A DNA stretch of 64,000 bases from Trissonchulus latispiculum (taxonomy: Eukaryota; Nematoda; Enoplea; Enoplida; Ironidae). Positions 20,918 through 32,781 of the stretch are shown one piece after another (position 1 is the stretch's first letter; every line of letters begins with the position of its first letter). The stretch is from NCBI GenBank assembly GCA_030248195.1, contig JASAND010026219.1, positions 1-64,000 on the forward strand, read 5' to 3'. The notes under the pieces are model-generated. The model was given only the letters and a program-made list of their open reading frames with translations. It was not told where the DNA came from and made no database searches. Made by a program: the position numbers and the translations under genes.

Positions 20918-23900
20918 CTTAATCAGACATTCGCTAAAGAGTAACATACTGCAAAGCTCATTTAAATTAATTTTTCACAAATTTGCACTATCGCCTTTGT
21001 CATTTAAAGTTAAACTCTCGTCATACGCTTTCCCTGTCTTTCTCCAGAGTGTTTACAGTGCTACTGGTGTGCCAAAAACGTCCCGTCTTAGGATTCACCT
21101 AAAGATGCCGTTATCACTACACTACAGGGCCATCAGCTGAACTACCATATCAGGCTTATCAATCTTTCCTATGCTCGCTTCCTTTACACTACCACGCATC
21201 AACGTAGAATAATTTCGTTCAATGTTTTTATCGGTGTTGTCGTTGAAGAAAATGGTATTACTTGTAGGTTGCTTCAAAGTTGCATCCAGGGTAGTTAGGC
21301 ACCACGCTGGCTCCGTACTGTCTCAGCGATTCCCATTCTCGATTACCACGATCCACTTCTTTGACCCTTTCCGACACATGAAGCAGATCGTCACAATCCC
21401 AAGTTGTGTTCCAGTCATTTTCACAGTAACTAAATTCCAGAGCTCCATCCGGGAGTAAGTGGATTTCTTGACGGCTACCGACCGGATCTTCGAAAATATA
21501 GTCGGTATAGCCTACACTACTAAACAAAAGCAAAGTGGACTTAGAAATCAAAAATCAAAAACACGGTTGAACAATAAATAATACTAATAAATAACAATAA
21601 AGTCGGATCTTTTACGGTTAATGAGTAATTTCGCTTCAAAGTTGAGATCTCATGTGTTAAACATAGGAAAATGGAAAAGTTTCAATTTTTTGACTTGTGT
21701 CAGAAAATCTCGAAACTGGGCTAAGATTATCAGCATAATTTGGTATCACTAGAAACGTCTATTTGTATACTTTAATTTGTTGGAATTAGATTTTTGAGTT
21801 AGGCCTTTAAATTTTTATAAATAATTTTTGGAGCTTGCTGACTGTGAAATTTGACGTTTTTCGTTGTTGAAAACTGGGGTGTTTCAACTTTGATCAAGCA
21901 TTACATAAATTGAAAGGCCTAACTAAAAAATCTGATTCCAACAAATCACAGTATGTAAGTAGGCGTTTCTAACAATACCAAATGATGCAGATAATCTTTG
22001 CCCAGTTTCGAGATTTTTTGTCACTAAAAATTTGGTTTTTTACCAAAATTTTGAATTTTTTCGATTTTTTGCCTATTACGTGAGACCATTGCAATCAGCA
22101 GCTACCAAATGCCAAAATATCTCGTTTCTCGTTATTTCTGGTGGCTGTAGTTCAGTGTTGACTACAATTATTCCAGCTAAGTAGCCCAACGTGGTCGCTG
22201 CATCCCAATCTGTCGGACTGGTACCCATATAGCAAAAATATCGATTTTTTCAAATTTCTCAAAATATGATAAATTTGACATCAATCGAAATCTCTTAATG
22301 CGGGGGAACATTTTTTCTTCTTGGGCTATGGTCCGCAAATGCACCAAATTGAAGTTAATGACTGTTAAAGGGTTTTGTTATCTAACCTCAACATTGGCCT
22401 TGCTGCTCCCTAAAATTCGTTAAAAAAGGCATGAAATCACGTTTAGCCTGCCAACACCGGGACAAAATTAATTCTTTAGATCAATTTTCAAATGTACACC
22501 CCATTGAAGCTCCAAAATCGAAGACTGTATAAGGAAAATTGCCTTAGTCTCAAGCGGTACCCTCGTTTCGCCCATTATTACAATTGAAAGCAGTTGATAG
22601 CTCGTAACTCGTGGAGACATGGATGAAACAACTCAATATTTAAACTTGGTAAGTACAACATGTGTGGCTACATTATGTGTAAAAATGAGCGAAATCCGTT
22701 ACTATAAATTGTTTCATGGTGGACCCCCCCCCCTTAACTAGACAAGGTGAAGTGACTTTCAACGACACTCGATTTTATAAATACTAGAAATTTGCAAATT
22801 AATCAATCAATTAATTAATTGACTAATTTACAGACTTAGTTAATTAAATTAATTAATTAATTAATAAAGGAGGGCAGCTCTACCAATCCCATTCAAGCAG
22901 ATCAAATAGTGTTAGAGAAATGCCGTTGTCACAGCCTAATGTTTCCCCCGGCTGATTTTTCCCCCGGAAAAATCGGCCTAGGCTAATCTTTCCCCCTCGG
23001 AAAAATTAGACTAGGCCGATATTTCCCCCCGGAAAAATAAGCCTAGGCTGATTTTTCCGCTTTTACTTTTCCCCCCGGAAAAATCAGCCTAGGATGATTC
23101 TTCCCCCCCGGAAAAATCAGCCTAGGATGATTCTTCCCCCAGAAAAATCAGCCTAGGCTGTACATTCCCCTGAAAATGGACCTATTTAGTGTTGTTGACC
23201 GGCCGAAATTTTCGTCGGCCGGCCGTTACCGGCCGGCCGACCTTCTGAAGATGGCCGGCCGGCCGGCCGAAAACGGCTGGCCGGCCGACGGCCCGGCCGG
23301 CCAGAAACGGCCGGCGGGCTGGCCGTTCGACGGCCCAACCGGCCAAAAACGGCCGGCTGACGAATCAAAGACTAAAAATGGCCGGAAGGTTGATCCATGA
23401 GTGCCAGAATAAGAAATCAAGATATGAAAATGTATCAGCACAACTTAAAATCGATTTCCTGAGATAATTTTGATAAACCGCTGAAATATAAGCGCGGCCG
23501 GCCGGCCGGCCGTTTACCGGCCGTTGAACGGCCGGCTGGCCGTCCTGAAACGGCCGACCGGCCGGCCGGCCAGCCGGCCGACCGGCCGTGTGCACCTCTT
23601 GGCCGGCAGGTCAACGGCCGGCCGGCCGGCGGCCGGCCGCCGGCTGGCCGTTTTCCACCAGGCCGGTCAAAAACACTACCTATTAGCCTGAATTTGTTCC
23701 AGAAAAATAGTGTGTGCGCCATGACGTGAGTGACTTGTGCTAAATCTGAATATAGTAAACATATTACCGCAAGCAATTCAGTGTGTATCATGTAAATTAA
23801 CGTAATCTTAACCATGTTTATTAAAATGTCGTTGTCACAGTGAAATTTCCCCCTAGAAAATTTTTAACCCGGAAAATTTCACCGGTGAAATTCTCCCTCC

Positions 23901-25562
23901 CCCGACAAATATCACCGATGAAATTGTTACGTGGAAAAGATTTTACCGCTGACCTGTAATCAAATTTTTAAAAGCACTTTACCACTTTCGCATCAAATTC
24001 TTTTCTTTTCAGTTTGAAAAAGAGTCCTTGCAAGAAACGACAGGAATTATTGTAGTTTTCTACAAAACTGTTCCTGTGCGGTCAGTCAAGGCGTAAATGC
24101 TTGCATTTTCCACTAACGTAGCAATTGTATGTTCTACAGGCATTTGGAATAGTAATAATTACAAGAATTTCCTGTTGTAAATATATACTAAAGAAACTTG
24201 TACTTTTTAATGGAGCTTCCTGCTAGAAAGCTTCCTTGGAAAACTTCAGGCTAATGGGTCAATTTTCCGGGGGAGTGTTCAGTCGAGGCTGATTTTTCCG
24301 GGGAAGAATCATCCTAGGCTGATTTTTCCGGGGGGAAGAATCATCCTAGGCTGATTTTTCCGGGGGGAAGAATCATCCTTAGGCTGATTTTTCCGGGGGG
24401 AAAAGTAAAAGCGGAAAAATCAGCCTAGGCTTATTTTTCCGGGGGGAAATATCGGCCTAGTCTAATTTTTCCGAGGGGGAAAGATTAGCCTAGGCCAATT
24501 TTTCCGGGGGGAAAAATCAGCCGGGGGAAAGATTGGGCTGTGACACCGTAATTGAGGATGCATACTCCTCGTACCTTTCATTCTGAGCTTGTCTATCGAT
24601 CCATTGTGCTTTGTCGATCTTCGGATACGGTGACAAATAATTAAAAATGACACTGGAAACCCTGGCATCGAATTCGCAGCCCTTCATCTGGTAATCGCAG
24701 CAATCTGTTTCCTTTTCGGATATCATGCGAAACTTCTGCGGCTCCAGCGTTACCAGATATTTAACGGTATTTTCTAGGAGCAAACATTGACGCCGGTCTG
24801 AGCTGTCATACTCTTATGTATTATGTACTCTTATGACTATATATGACGATTTAAGGATCGTGCAAAGGCAGCAAAACTGCTCACACGGTTTTTACTGAAT
24901 CCAGGTTTTGTGAAAATCTCATACAGAAGCAAAACGTGCGATGATAAAATTTTTAGAGAACAGTCTTAGTACTAGATTTATTCCTAGTCACGTATATATC
25001 TAGCTTCGAGTGGAATCGCATTTTCAGCGAATGGTGAACTATGAAAGATTAATCATAAATTAATTTATAGATTAATAAAGTTTACATGGATTTCAATTTT
25101 GAATTAACTAGCTTATTTTTAAACTTCACAAATGAATGTACAACGAGCAAAAGCAGCTCTGCAGTAACAAAGACAAAGCCTAGTGCCCAGCCTGCGTTTA
25201 CTTCATTTTCTTGTTGTCTATTGTCAATTTTCTACTTAATTTTTTCCATAATTTACATATAAGTTCTCTTTCCGGTTACCTCTGCAGAAACACAGTCTTG
25301 CATAGTCGCCGGCCGGGGTGTCGTTGCAATGCGCGTTTCGGGGAAACCTGTTCTCACTAGGTATATGACAGATGGGCGTTCCACGTTCTGTGTTAAACTC
25401 AATCCATGGACCCAAGTTGGCATCCTTGCCTCCACAGAGAGCCGTAATATCACAATGAGTATACTGGGCTGCCAGGCACTCCTCGCCGGTTTCAAAGCCC
25501 TGACGTCTCCCGAAGGTGGCGACATATTCTTCCATGATCTTCTGCTTCTTTCGAAAGTCGAC
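20644..25562 (-). CDS. Cysteine-rich protein with basic tail, four exons, 5' end missing
   Basis: Four exons join in frame with correct splice phases: 25280-25562, 24575-24797, 21262-21519 and 20644-20917. The first three encode a segment with many cysteines (about 15), in patterns such as CHIPSENRFPR, DYARLCFC and ETDCCDYQMKGC, plus N-glycosylation sites (NDWNTTW). The last exon is a tail of about 75 residues that is nearly half Lys/Arg, ending in TAA at 20644. Taken together this suits a secreted or extracellular protein with a polyanion-binding tail, but I recognise no family. An upstream exon with signal peptide must exist; 27404-27533 is a weak candidate. Confidence 0.6.
21262..21519 (-). 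CDS. Cys-rich gene, exon 3
   Basis: Acceptor TTTAG at 21520 (a second AG three bases on would start the exon at 21516), donor ACAA|GTAATA. Encodes GYTDYIFEDPVGSRQ and ALEFSYCENDWNTTWDC; acidic and aromatic-rich. Confidence 0.6.
21696..22024. mobile_element. Small foldback MITE in an intron
   Basis: Arms of about 110 bp at 21696-21812 and 21917-22024 pair with each other (for example CGAAACTGGG and CCCAGTTTCG). It lies in the last-but-one intron of the Cys-rich gene. No clear target duplication. Confidence 0.7.
22025..22927. other. Intronic AT-rich sequence
   Basis: No exon found. Contains (TTAATTAA)-type simple repeat at about 22795-22866. Confidence 0.5.
22928..24545. mobile_element. Foldback element built of palindromic subunits
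   Basis: Arms of about 260-290 bp (22928-23186 and 24254-24545) begin GTCACAGCC and end in its reverse complement. Each arm is a chain of units of about 45 bp around the palindrome AAAATCAGCCTAGGCTGATT, separated by CCCCCCGG/CCGGGGGG. A hAT-like MITE (23187-23678) has inserted at the inner edge of the left arm, and a related terminus (CGTTGTCACAG) recurs at 23831. Confidence 0.8.
23187..23678. mobile_element. hAT-like MITE with GGCCGGCC arrays, nested
   Basis: Termini TAGTGTTGTTGACCGGCC and the reverse complement TAGTGTTTTTGACCGGCC; nearly the same ends as the 7353 element. A 6-bp direct repeat, CCTATT, abuts both ends. GGCCGGCC arrays occupy 23200-23370 and 23495-23645, with AT-rich sequence between. 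Confidence 0.75.
24575..24797 (-). CDS. Cys-rich gene, exon 2
   Basis: Acceptor GCTCAG and donor GAAAG|GTACGA; phase 1 in, phase 2 out. Contains ETDCCDYQMKGC. The reading frame stays open past the donor for about 30 bases up to the edge of the foldback element at 24545. Confidence 0.55.
25280..25562 (-). CDS. Cys-rich gene, exon 1 of the visible part
   Basis: Acceptor TATCAG and donor AGAG|GTAACC; 94 codons plus one base. Eight cysteines, including CHIPSENRFPR and RLCFC. A second possible donor at 25256 (GTAAAT) gives the wrong phase for the next exon. Confidence 0.6.
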
Positions 25563-27964
25563 CTGATATTAAGAAAAAGTTAATACTGATTTATCAGCGT
25601 AGTTTCAAGTAAGAATCTTCTTAGTAACTCTTTAAATATAAAGAAAGTGATAGCCCCCCCCCGCACCGCCAAGGTTTTTGTCAAAATGTTCGGCCTGTTT
25701 GTGACTGCTGGTGCTTTTGGCTCTTCGCTCATTTCGCTCTTCCACAGGAAATCTAACTCCTATACCAATTCTTTTAATTTGTTGTATCATTAATCAATAT
25801 ACAGCTTGACAGCTTATTGTTTATTAAATTTTCAATATCTTAAATCAGACTATATGTGTAGTGAACTAGAGTATTAGAACGGCGGCGAAGCCGCGCTTTT
25901 CTAACTGTACTGCTGGTGTATAAACACATACCCATTTACGTTGCCACACGCATAGAACAACGTGAGAGTGCAGATTCTCAGACCGACAAAAACGGGCAGA
26001 CCCCTTCAGCAAGAAGGAAAAAGCGGGAACCCTCTGGCCTCTAGTGTTCATTAGAAAAAAGGGTAAAGTCCTCCCGCATCTTAGCAAAAATTCAGTATTT
26101 TTAGCAACGTTGGCCATATTTTTAAACAATTTCTCAGAAATCGCTGAAAATCTTCCGGTTTTTCATTAAACTTTTGGCCAAAGATATAAAAAAATCTTTA
26201 ATCTTTGTTTTAGCAGTTGGCCCCTTCAAAATTTAGGAAATTCTCAGGGGTAGACCCCTAGGTCAGAGTCGGGGTAGACTCCCCAAAATCGGATCCGGTA
26301 TAATAATGTTATACCTACACACCTGGAGGGAGGAAATTGGGCACCTGTTAGTCGGACCACCCCTGCCCCCCTTCCCTCCTGAACAGTTTCACAATTTAAG
26401 GAATGCTTAATATTTGCAAGGACTGATATTTGCCTGTTTACAACGTATTTTTGGTTGGAAATGTGAAAAATACTAATGCTAGTTGTCTTACTAACGCCGA
26501 TTCAATAGCCTAGCTAAGCTAACTTAGACTGGTCCAAAAGAGTGAATTTTGTGGAGAATTTAGTATTCAAGTTAAGTCTGACAATGTATACAGTTTTCTG
26601 AAAGCTCAGAAATCACAGATTTAAAAATTTCTAAGAAATTTTTAAAACTTTAAAATTTATAATTAGTCTACTACTTAGTCCACTAAAATTAGTCTACTTT
26701 AGTATCGAACTAAATGTCTCGTTTAGGAGAACGCGAATATGTATTAATTCAGCCGATATAGGGCTGCAACAATTTCGTTACGCGCCGACATAACGAAAAA
26801 TAAAAGTTTTAATTGGGTCAACGCTCAAAATCCTGTTTGCGAAAATTATTCCTCTTTATGTCTCTGCATTATCCCACCCTTATTTCTGAACGAGACCTTT
26901 AATTTAATACTAAACTCTACTAATTTTCACTTTTCCACTCCTACGATTTTTAATACATTCAAAACGTCTGACCTTTCAGAAAGTCCTACACATTGTTAAA
27001 CTTAACTTGCATAAAGAACTCTTGTCCAGTTTATGTTTGTTACTCTATAATACCAAGTGATAGTTTCCAAAATCACAAATCATTGCCCGATCTTTACAAG
27101 CATCATTGCATGACTGCCCGAGATCACCAATCAATAAAGTTCGGCCTAAAATAATCTTACCTCCTATACAAAGAGCTGACATCAAATAATCATCGATCAT
27201 AATTAATTAAAACTGACACATGGAAGCTTACATTGAAGCATAGAGAATGAAAGAAAGAGTTAAGAAACTCAATTTTGCCATGAAACAATCATTTTGTCCT
27301 CAAAATTTACATCTTCAACAGTTAAAAAACTTTGGAGGAATTGAAATGCAAAAGAAATAGTAACCTATTATGAAGTTACTCAATTAAATATTAAATTACA
27401 TACTAAAAGCAGGGCATGCAATGTCAGCATCCGCCAGTAGGTATAGACTGGCAAATGCTAACTGAACTAACACATTGACGGCATCTACTGTCAAAATTCC
27501 CATCACAGATACATATGTAGTTAATAGAAACATCTCATCAAAACTAATGGGTTGATCAAAACCTAAGGTACCACCCAGTTGATGTTCCAAACCATTTAGT
27601 CTGTTAATTCAACCTAAAAAATCAAGCAGGCTACGTCTTACGCTTACGAATTCACTGGTTCATAGACCATCAACTGAAAAAGTGTACTACAGAAGCACCT
27701 TTCGAAAAATATTCCACTGTTTTGTTGCAGAGAGTTGAAAATTAATGAGCGGAATGCTCAGAGAGATGTATCTTAGAAATTTTGCTATGTTGTTTTGCAT
27801 ACAACTTTGAACTGTAGAAATAGAAGTCCAGAAATTGTGATATGCAATGTAGCGGGGCTGTAAGAAACCTAACTTATACTAACCGTTACCACACCCGGAA
27901 TTAGCGGAACTGTAATGTAAAACACTGGACAGATTGCAGCAAAGTTGCCATTCCTATGTCTCTG
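25563..27964. other. Upstream region or intron of the Cys-rich gene
   Basis: No convincing exon except the weak candidate at 27404-27533. Bases 26220-26390 contain G- and C-run patches like those in the small MITEs of this window. Confidence 0.4.
27404..27533 (-). CDS. Possible signal-peptide exon
   Basis: ATG at 27533 opens 43 codons of hydrophobic sequence (MFLLTTYVSVMGILTV..) ending in a good donor, TTTTA|GTATGT. It could start the Cys-rich gene, but it leaves phase 1 while exon 25562 enters in phase 0, so at least one more exon would be needed. May be chance. Confidence 0.25.
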
Positions 27965-28105
27965 ACCACTGGGTGGATAGATTGGTAGAGCGATGGCCTA
28001 GATCCTCAAAGGTTGTGGGTTCGATCCCTACTCTAGGCCCGAATTTCTCCACTCGGAGGTGCTACTGTGGTAATTATCTCTCTCAATTTTACCACTTCAT
28101 CACTT
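27965..28105 (+). repeat. tRNA-derived SINE, copy 3
   Basis: A diverged head (GGGTGGATAGATTGGTAGAG as box A, GGTTGTGGGTTCGATCCC as box B) is followed by the same body as at 1219 (CCCGAATTTCT..CGGAGGTGCT). The cloverleaf is broken. Confidence 0.7.
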
Positions 28106-28499
28106 TGCTTTATGCCACCGTCAATCTTATTCTTGAATATAATATCTTATATATAATCATATATAATAGTATTAATATAAAGCTAAATTCAGTTTAGAGT
28201 TTTCTTCAGCGTCCGTCTGTGCACTTGAGTGTGGGGCAATTTGAATAACTTATTTATTTCTTTCAATCAAAAGAAACCGTAATAATAAGATATCATTTTC
28301 CTTCCCACTTAAGGTTAAGTTGTTGTCTGGATCAGCAAGGCTGACAAGAGCCAATTATTGCTCGGGTACTGAAATATATTATGAAACCAATCACCTACTA
28401 TGTAGTCTTGTATCAGGGAAAATAGAACCTAAAATAGCCGTTGTTTGAGCTAAATAATACGCCTATGCTCTTTATTTTGACTTTGTTATCATACACTAA

Positions 28500-28854
28500 C
28501 GTAGGGTCGGGTCCTGGGTGGGGGGCTTGTAGCCAAAAAATTTTGGGGAGCTTGTACCTTGAGCTAAAATTTTGGGGGGACTTGCACCTCAAGAATAAAT
28601 TTGTGAAATTTTTTGAACAATTAACGCTATTTCATTTTTAGAATCTTTAATTTTTGGAATAAATTTCAAAATTTTGACATTTTTACGAAAAACTAAACAT
28701 TTTAGCTAAAAATCTTAGTATAAAAACTATTTGTTCTGGCTATTTGCCCCTTGCCCATTCTTCGTTACCCCTTATCCCTGAAGGCGGTTGGGCTTGTACC
28801 TTGTTCGGATTGGGGGGCTTGGACCCCCCCGAGCCCCCGCCACGTCAACCTATG
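28500..28854 (-). mobile_element. MITE, family with 50487 copy
   Basis: The reverse complement matches 50487-50844 along its length, including CATAGGTT..GGGGG at one end and GGACCCGACCCTA at the other. G/C-run-rich ends flank an AT-rich core. The short ORF at 28441 belongs to this repeat. Confidence 0.7.
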
Positions 28855-30558
28855 CTTGTTATAGTGGTACATCTTAAATTTTCTTTTTAGTTTTTCATTC
28901 AGTTTTAAGGTTCTTACACAAGTGGACTGTCATAAATTAGCTTACTTCTTCGTTTAAGCAAAATCAAGAACAACAACACTTAACTATTAATTAGTGACTT
29001 AAGCTGCTTTGAGCTTATTATTATAACGCATGCAGTAGACCAGTTCTGAACTGAATTTAATGAATGCCATTGGCTCAACTCGCCATGACAGCCAGAGAGT
29101 TTTTAATCTCAAAATGTGCACAGGACCCAATGCGTCCATAGAATGGCACTTTTTACTCTTTTTCATTTCTTTTTTGTTAATTTTTCTTTCCTTGCTTCAT
29201 TTTCTTGTGTTTCTTCCTTCATAATATGTACCTACAAACAGTTTTGTAGCGCCTCTACCGTTTGGGCTTTTGGCTGGTTGGCTCTAAAGGGGTCTGTTGA
29301 ATGTGAATGTGCGGGTAGAAGCGCTACAAGTAGACTTGTACCAATCGGTTTTCTGAGAACCTCTTTAGAAACTCATCAGGTTTTCATGAAAACGGAAGTC
29401 AGCGAACACTTGCATTTCGAAAACTCTGAAATTTAGCACGTTCCGATCAAAAACCAGCTGCTCATTCTGTGCCTGAAACAGGAAATTGCAATCATGTTTT
29501 CAAGGAAATTAGACATGCGCTAGCGCCTCGTAGCTTACAAGTTTACAAATTTTGGCCACATGACGTGATATACTGGAACATGCAGTTATACAATCAGCTC
29601 ATTTTACGTATTGAGGACAGAGGTATATATATGAAATGGAATTATGTGAACAAATGCCTACTTTTCATCAGCAAATTGCAGTCTGAATAATCCTTCGCAA
29701 GGTCTCGTGAGTTCGTGACGATCCAGAGGATATTAACTAAGTTTTTCCCAGCTCAGAGGGCTTTGTTCCAGCCTTATTTTGTGAACCAGAACCAATTTTT
29801 TATGTTTCATTAAAGCCGGGTAGAAAAACCAAGAAATAGTTCAACAGTGCCACGTAAACCAAGTTACACCAAACCATACTGTAAGTAACTGTAGAGTTAG
29901 TACAGACTGTGAACGAAAAATAATTGGTAGGAGCAACAGAATTAATTCAGTTATTTCACAGCTTTTTGTAATCTTATTTGTTCATTCTACTGTAAATCTT
30001 GAGATCTGATTAATCTACATACATAAATTTATTGCACTGTTTTCAACAGTTCACATAAGATCTAAAAGAACCGTCTATATATTTGTGTATAACGATTATC
30101 TACAACATGTATATTTGCTTTTAGTTCCTTTAAAGCCAAAACTCATTGCACACCAGCAGGTGCCCCAGAAAATTGAATTTGAAATCAACTTTGACTGGGC
30201 ATTCGCCGTGCTCGAAAGTACTATTTGACTTAAACCTTGTATCTTTCCATAGATCTTGCCAAGTCACCTTGCAAAAAATGTGTCAAGATTATTCAGTACA
30301 TACCCTCACACAGAGCAGGTCATAGATTAATTAAAATTTATCAACTGCAGCTGAAAAATAGAAAGTTTTGTGGCCTAGGAACTATATACTATACGCTTGG
30401 AAAATTCGAAACTTCATTGCTTTCAATCTTAATATTGTACTAATACTAAATAATAATCTAGAATCAATAAACCGTAAGTTTATGGTTTCTGTGTAGATGT
30501 GTGCATCTTCTACTCTCAACTGTTGTACCCCCATAGACTCTTTTTTCTGACGTTGAGA
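28855..30558. other. No gene seen
   Basis: AT-rich intergenic sequence with random ORFs of up to about 100 codons lacking domains. Confidence 0.5.
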
Positions 30559-30798
30559 CAGAGTTGGTCGCGGGGTGGGGCGGGTATCACCAAATTTCAA
30601 TACCCGCACTACCCGCGCGGCTATCTGAGCGGGCCTAACCTAAAAATTTTAAATATTTTTGTCTGAAACTAAGTAAAATTTACTAGCTAAACACAACGTA
30701 CTGCATTTGTATTTTCAGCTCTCATTTAGTTTTGAAAGTTTCTGAACTGTAATAGTGGGTCTGTGCTACTTTGCTTAAAACCAGTCATCTCGGCACGA

Positions 30799-30800
<2 letters not shown>

Positions 30801-30895
<95 letters not shown>
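30801..30895. repeat. (TA)n microsatellite
   Basis: About 95 bases of uninterrupted TA. Confidence 0.95.
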
Positions 30896-31506
30896 CTTTC
30901 AGCGATTTTAAACCCGATAAAACTTAAATGTTTGCGTGGCTATATATCTGTAAGATTTTCAGTCTTATCCGACACAGTTCCTGAGTCTGCAAGGTTTAGA
31001 GACGTTTGCTTAATAAGCCTAGTATTAATTTAGTTGAACCTAGTTGAATGAGTTTTCATACATATTTGTTTAGTTTTTAATATTAATCTGTTGCCGGATT
31101 GTAGATAGAAGTATTTTTGTTATGATTAAAAATAGGTCACTACGAACTAAAGCCAATATAGGCACAAGGAACAGCGACAAAGGAACCAGGAACGGGAACA
31201 TGAATAGGAAAACTGCCTTTAAGAAAGAGCGGAAACCGAATTTTAGGAATAAGGAGCAAAAACTGGGTCCTAACAAGAACAGGAACAGAGACCTTATTTT
31301 ACGAACTGGAAGGAAATTCATTTTCAGGAGCAGGACCGAAAAACAGATGTTTGTTTGCAGCAACCACAATCCAGTTTAATTTCAGTAACAGGAACGAGAG
31401 TCTAATTTCAAACAGGGGTTTATTTTACACCCATAATTTCCGCCTTAAAGCATATTTGAGCTTGCGGGTGGTCGGTCAATGTATAAAAATCTTATTTGCT
31501 AGACTA

Positions 31507-31786
31507 AAGTTAAAGAAATGAAAGTTGTACATCACCAGGCTCCCGAAAAAATCGGGCACCTGGCGAGGATCGAACCCGCGTCTTCTGCTTAACACGCAGA
31601 CACTCTAATTAACTGAGCCACAGGTGCTTCAGTAGGAACAGCGGAAGACCGAATACGAACCCAAAGTGTACAACTTTTCAACGCACAAGTGCATTGTACA
31701 TCGCAAGTGGAGCGAGATAACTCTCAAGCCTCCCACTGCAATATACAGGAACTCAAGTTAAAGAAATGAAAGTTGTACACCACCAG
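31507..31786. repeat. 32-bp direct repeats around the tRNA
   Basis: 31507-31538 and 31755-31786 match except for one base (AAGTTAAAGAAATGAAAGTT.. in both). They bracket the tRNA and about 120 bp on its 5' side. This could be a very long target duplication or the footprint of a tandem duplication. Confidence 0.7.
31555..31627 (-). tRNA. tRNA-Asn (anticodon GTT)
   Basis: All four stems pair: acceptor GCACCTG/CAGGTGC, D stem GCTC/GAGT (one G-U), anticodon stem TCTGC/GCAGA, T stem GCGGG/CTCGC with loop TTCGATC. The anticodon loop GTGTTAA places GTT at 34-36. A T6 Pol III terminator follows four bases after the 3' end. Base 32 is G rather than the common C. No intron. It could be a live gene carried by the transposon, or a SINE head. 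Confidence 0.75.
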
Positions 31787-32781
31787 CAATAATAAATCCG
31801 CATATTAAGAAAAGTCATAGTGACATTACATACAAGGTAATATCAAAGCAGGTCATGTGGAGACCTTGCGATCCTTGTGATCTTTTTAATTTCATGTTTC
31901 GGTTCCTGGAGTTTATCCGATTTCGTTCTTGTTCTTGTTACTGAAATCATATTCCTTCCGTTCCTGTTCCTATTTCTGTTCCTGTTAAAGGTTTTAGATG
32001 TCACCTTAAAATGTCAAGCTTTTTGGAAAGTCATCAAGAAATTAAAATGATGATTTTTATTTTTCATTTTATTTGTTTTAATTTTCAAAAAATCTGATGC
32101 ACTATTTGCTTGCAACGCATTTTTACTATTGTTTTAGTGTATATTTCGCACTAAGAAAGTTAACGATAATACAGACATACTGTGGTGTCTGCAATTCACG
32201 TGTTACTGTTACATTGTTAATTGTTATTGCTGAAATATGCAAATTAGTTTACTGCCTATATAAGTGCTTGTTTTCTGTGATTAAATCAGTCTGCTTGTTC
32301 TCTCTTCTCACAGTCGCCCACTACACATACCTAAAAAATAAATATTGCCGTTATAATTTAGTTTTCCACAAGAGCGGGGCGAAAAAATATTGCGGGTATC
32401 TTGCGGGTATCACTTGTCCGCGGGCCGCGGGCCGCGGGTCGGGGCGGGTACCCTTCTGGGGGCCGCGGGCCGGGGCGGGTAGCAAAAATCCGGCCCGCGA
32501 CCAACTCTGCGTTGAGACTCAAGCTTGTTAAAAACAGTTTTTTCATGGTACTGGCTAATGCAATCTTGCCCCTGCCCCCTGTTACCTATCTCATTTTCAA
32601 TTCAACTTTGCTAATCTCTGCGCCGCTTCAAGTAAAACCTGGTATTATTACAGTCTCACTCAAGTCTTATGACACTTGCAGTTATTCTAAAATTATAGCC
32701 TGTGATGTTGGAAATAAGCTTCACCTAAACTTCATCATCATAAAATTCTTCTTCATTCACCCGTGAATTGTTTCTCCAACT

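Larger units (their letters stand above)
30559..32509. mobile_element. hAT-like element with CCGCGGG arrays and a tRNA
   Basis: CAGAGTTGGTCGCGGG and CCCGCGACCAACTCTG form the ends. The 8-bp repeat CGTTGAGA stands directly outside both (30551-30558 and 32510-32517), a perfect hAT-type duplication. GCGGGT/CCGCGGGCC units fill the ends. Inside are a (TA)n tract, AGGAAC/GTTCCT blocks and a tRNA-Asn. No transposase is visible, so it is non-autonomous. Confidence 0.85.

Noticed and set aside
23176..23815. Similar GC-rich ORFs, including one of 126 codons
   Set aside because: Same cause: GGCCGGCC arrays of the 23187 MITE.
25866..26129. 87-codon minus-strand ORF considered as an upstream exon of the Cys-rich gene
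   Set aside because: Codon pattern and composition look random and no matching acceptor/donor pair with correct phase was found.
31122..31379. Asn/Arg/Lys-rich ORF
   Set aside because: Product of AGGAAC repeats inside the hAT-like element.
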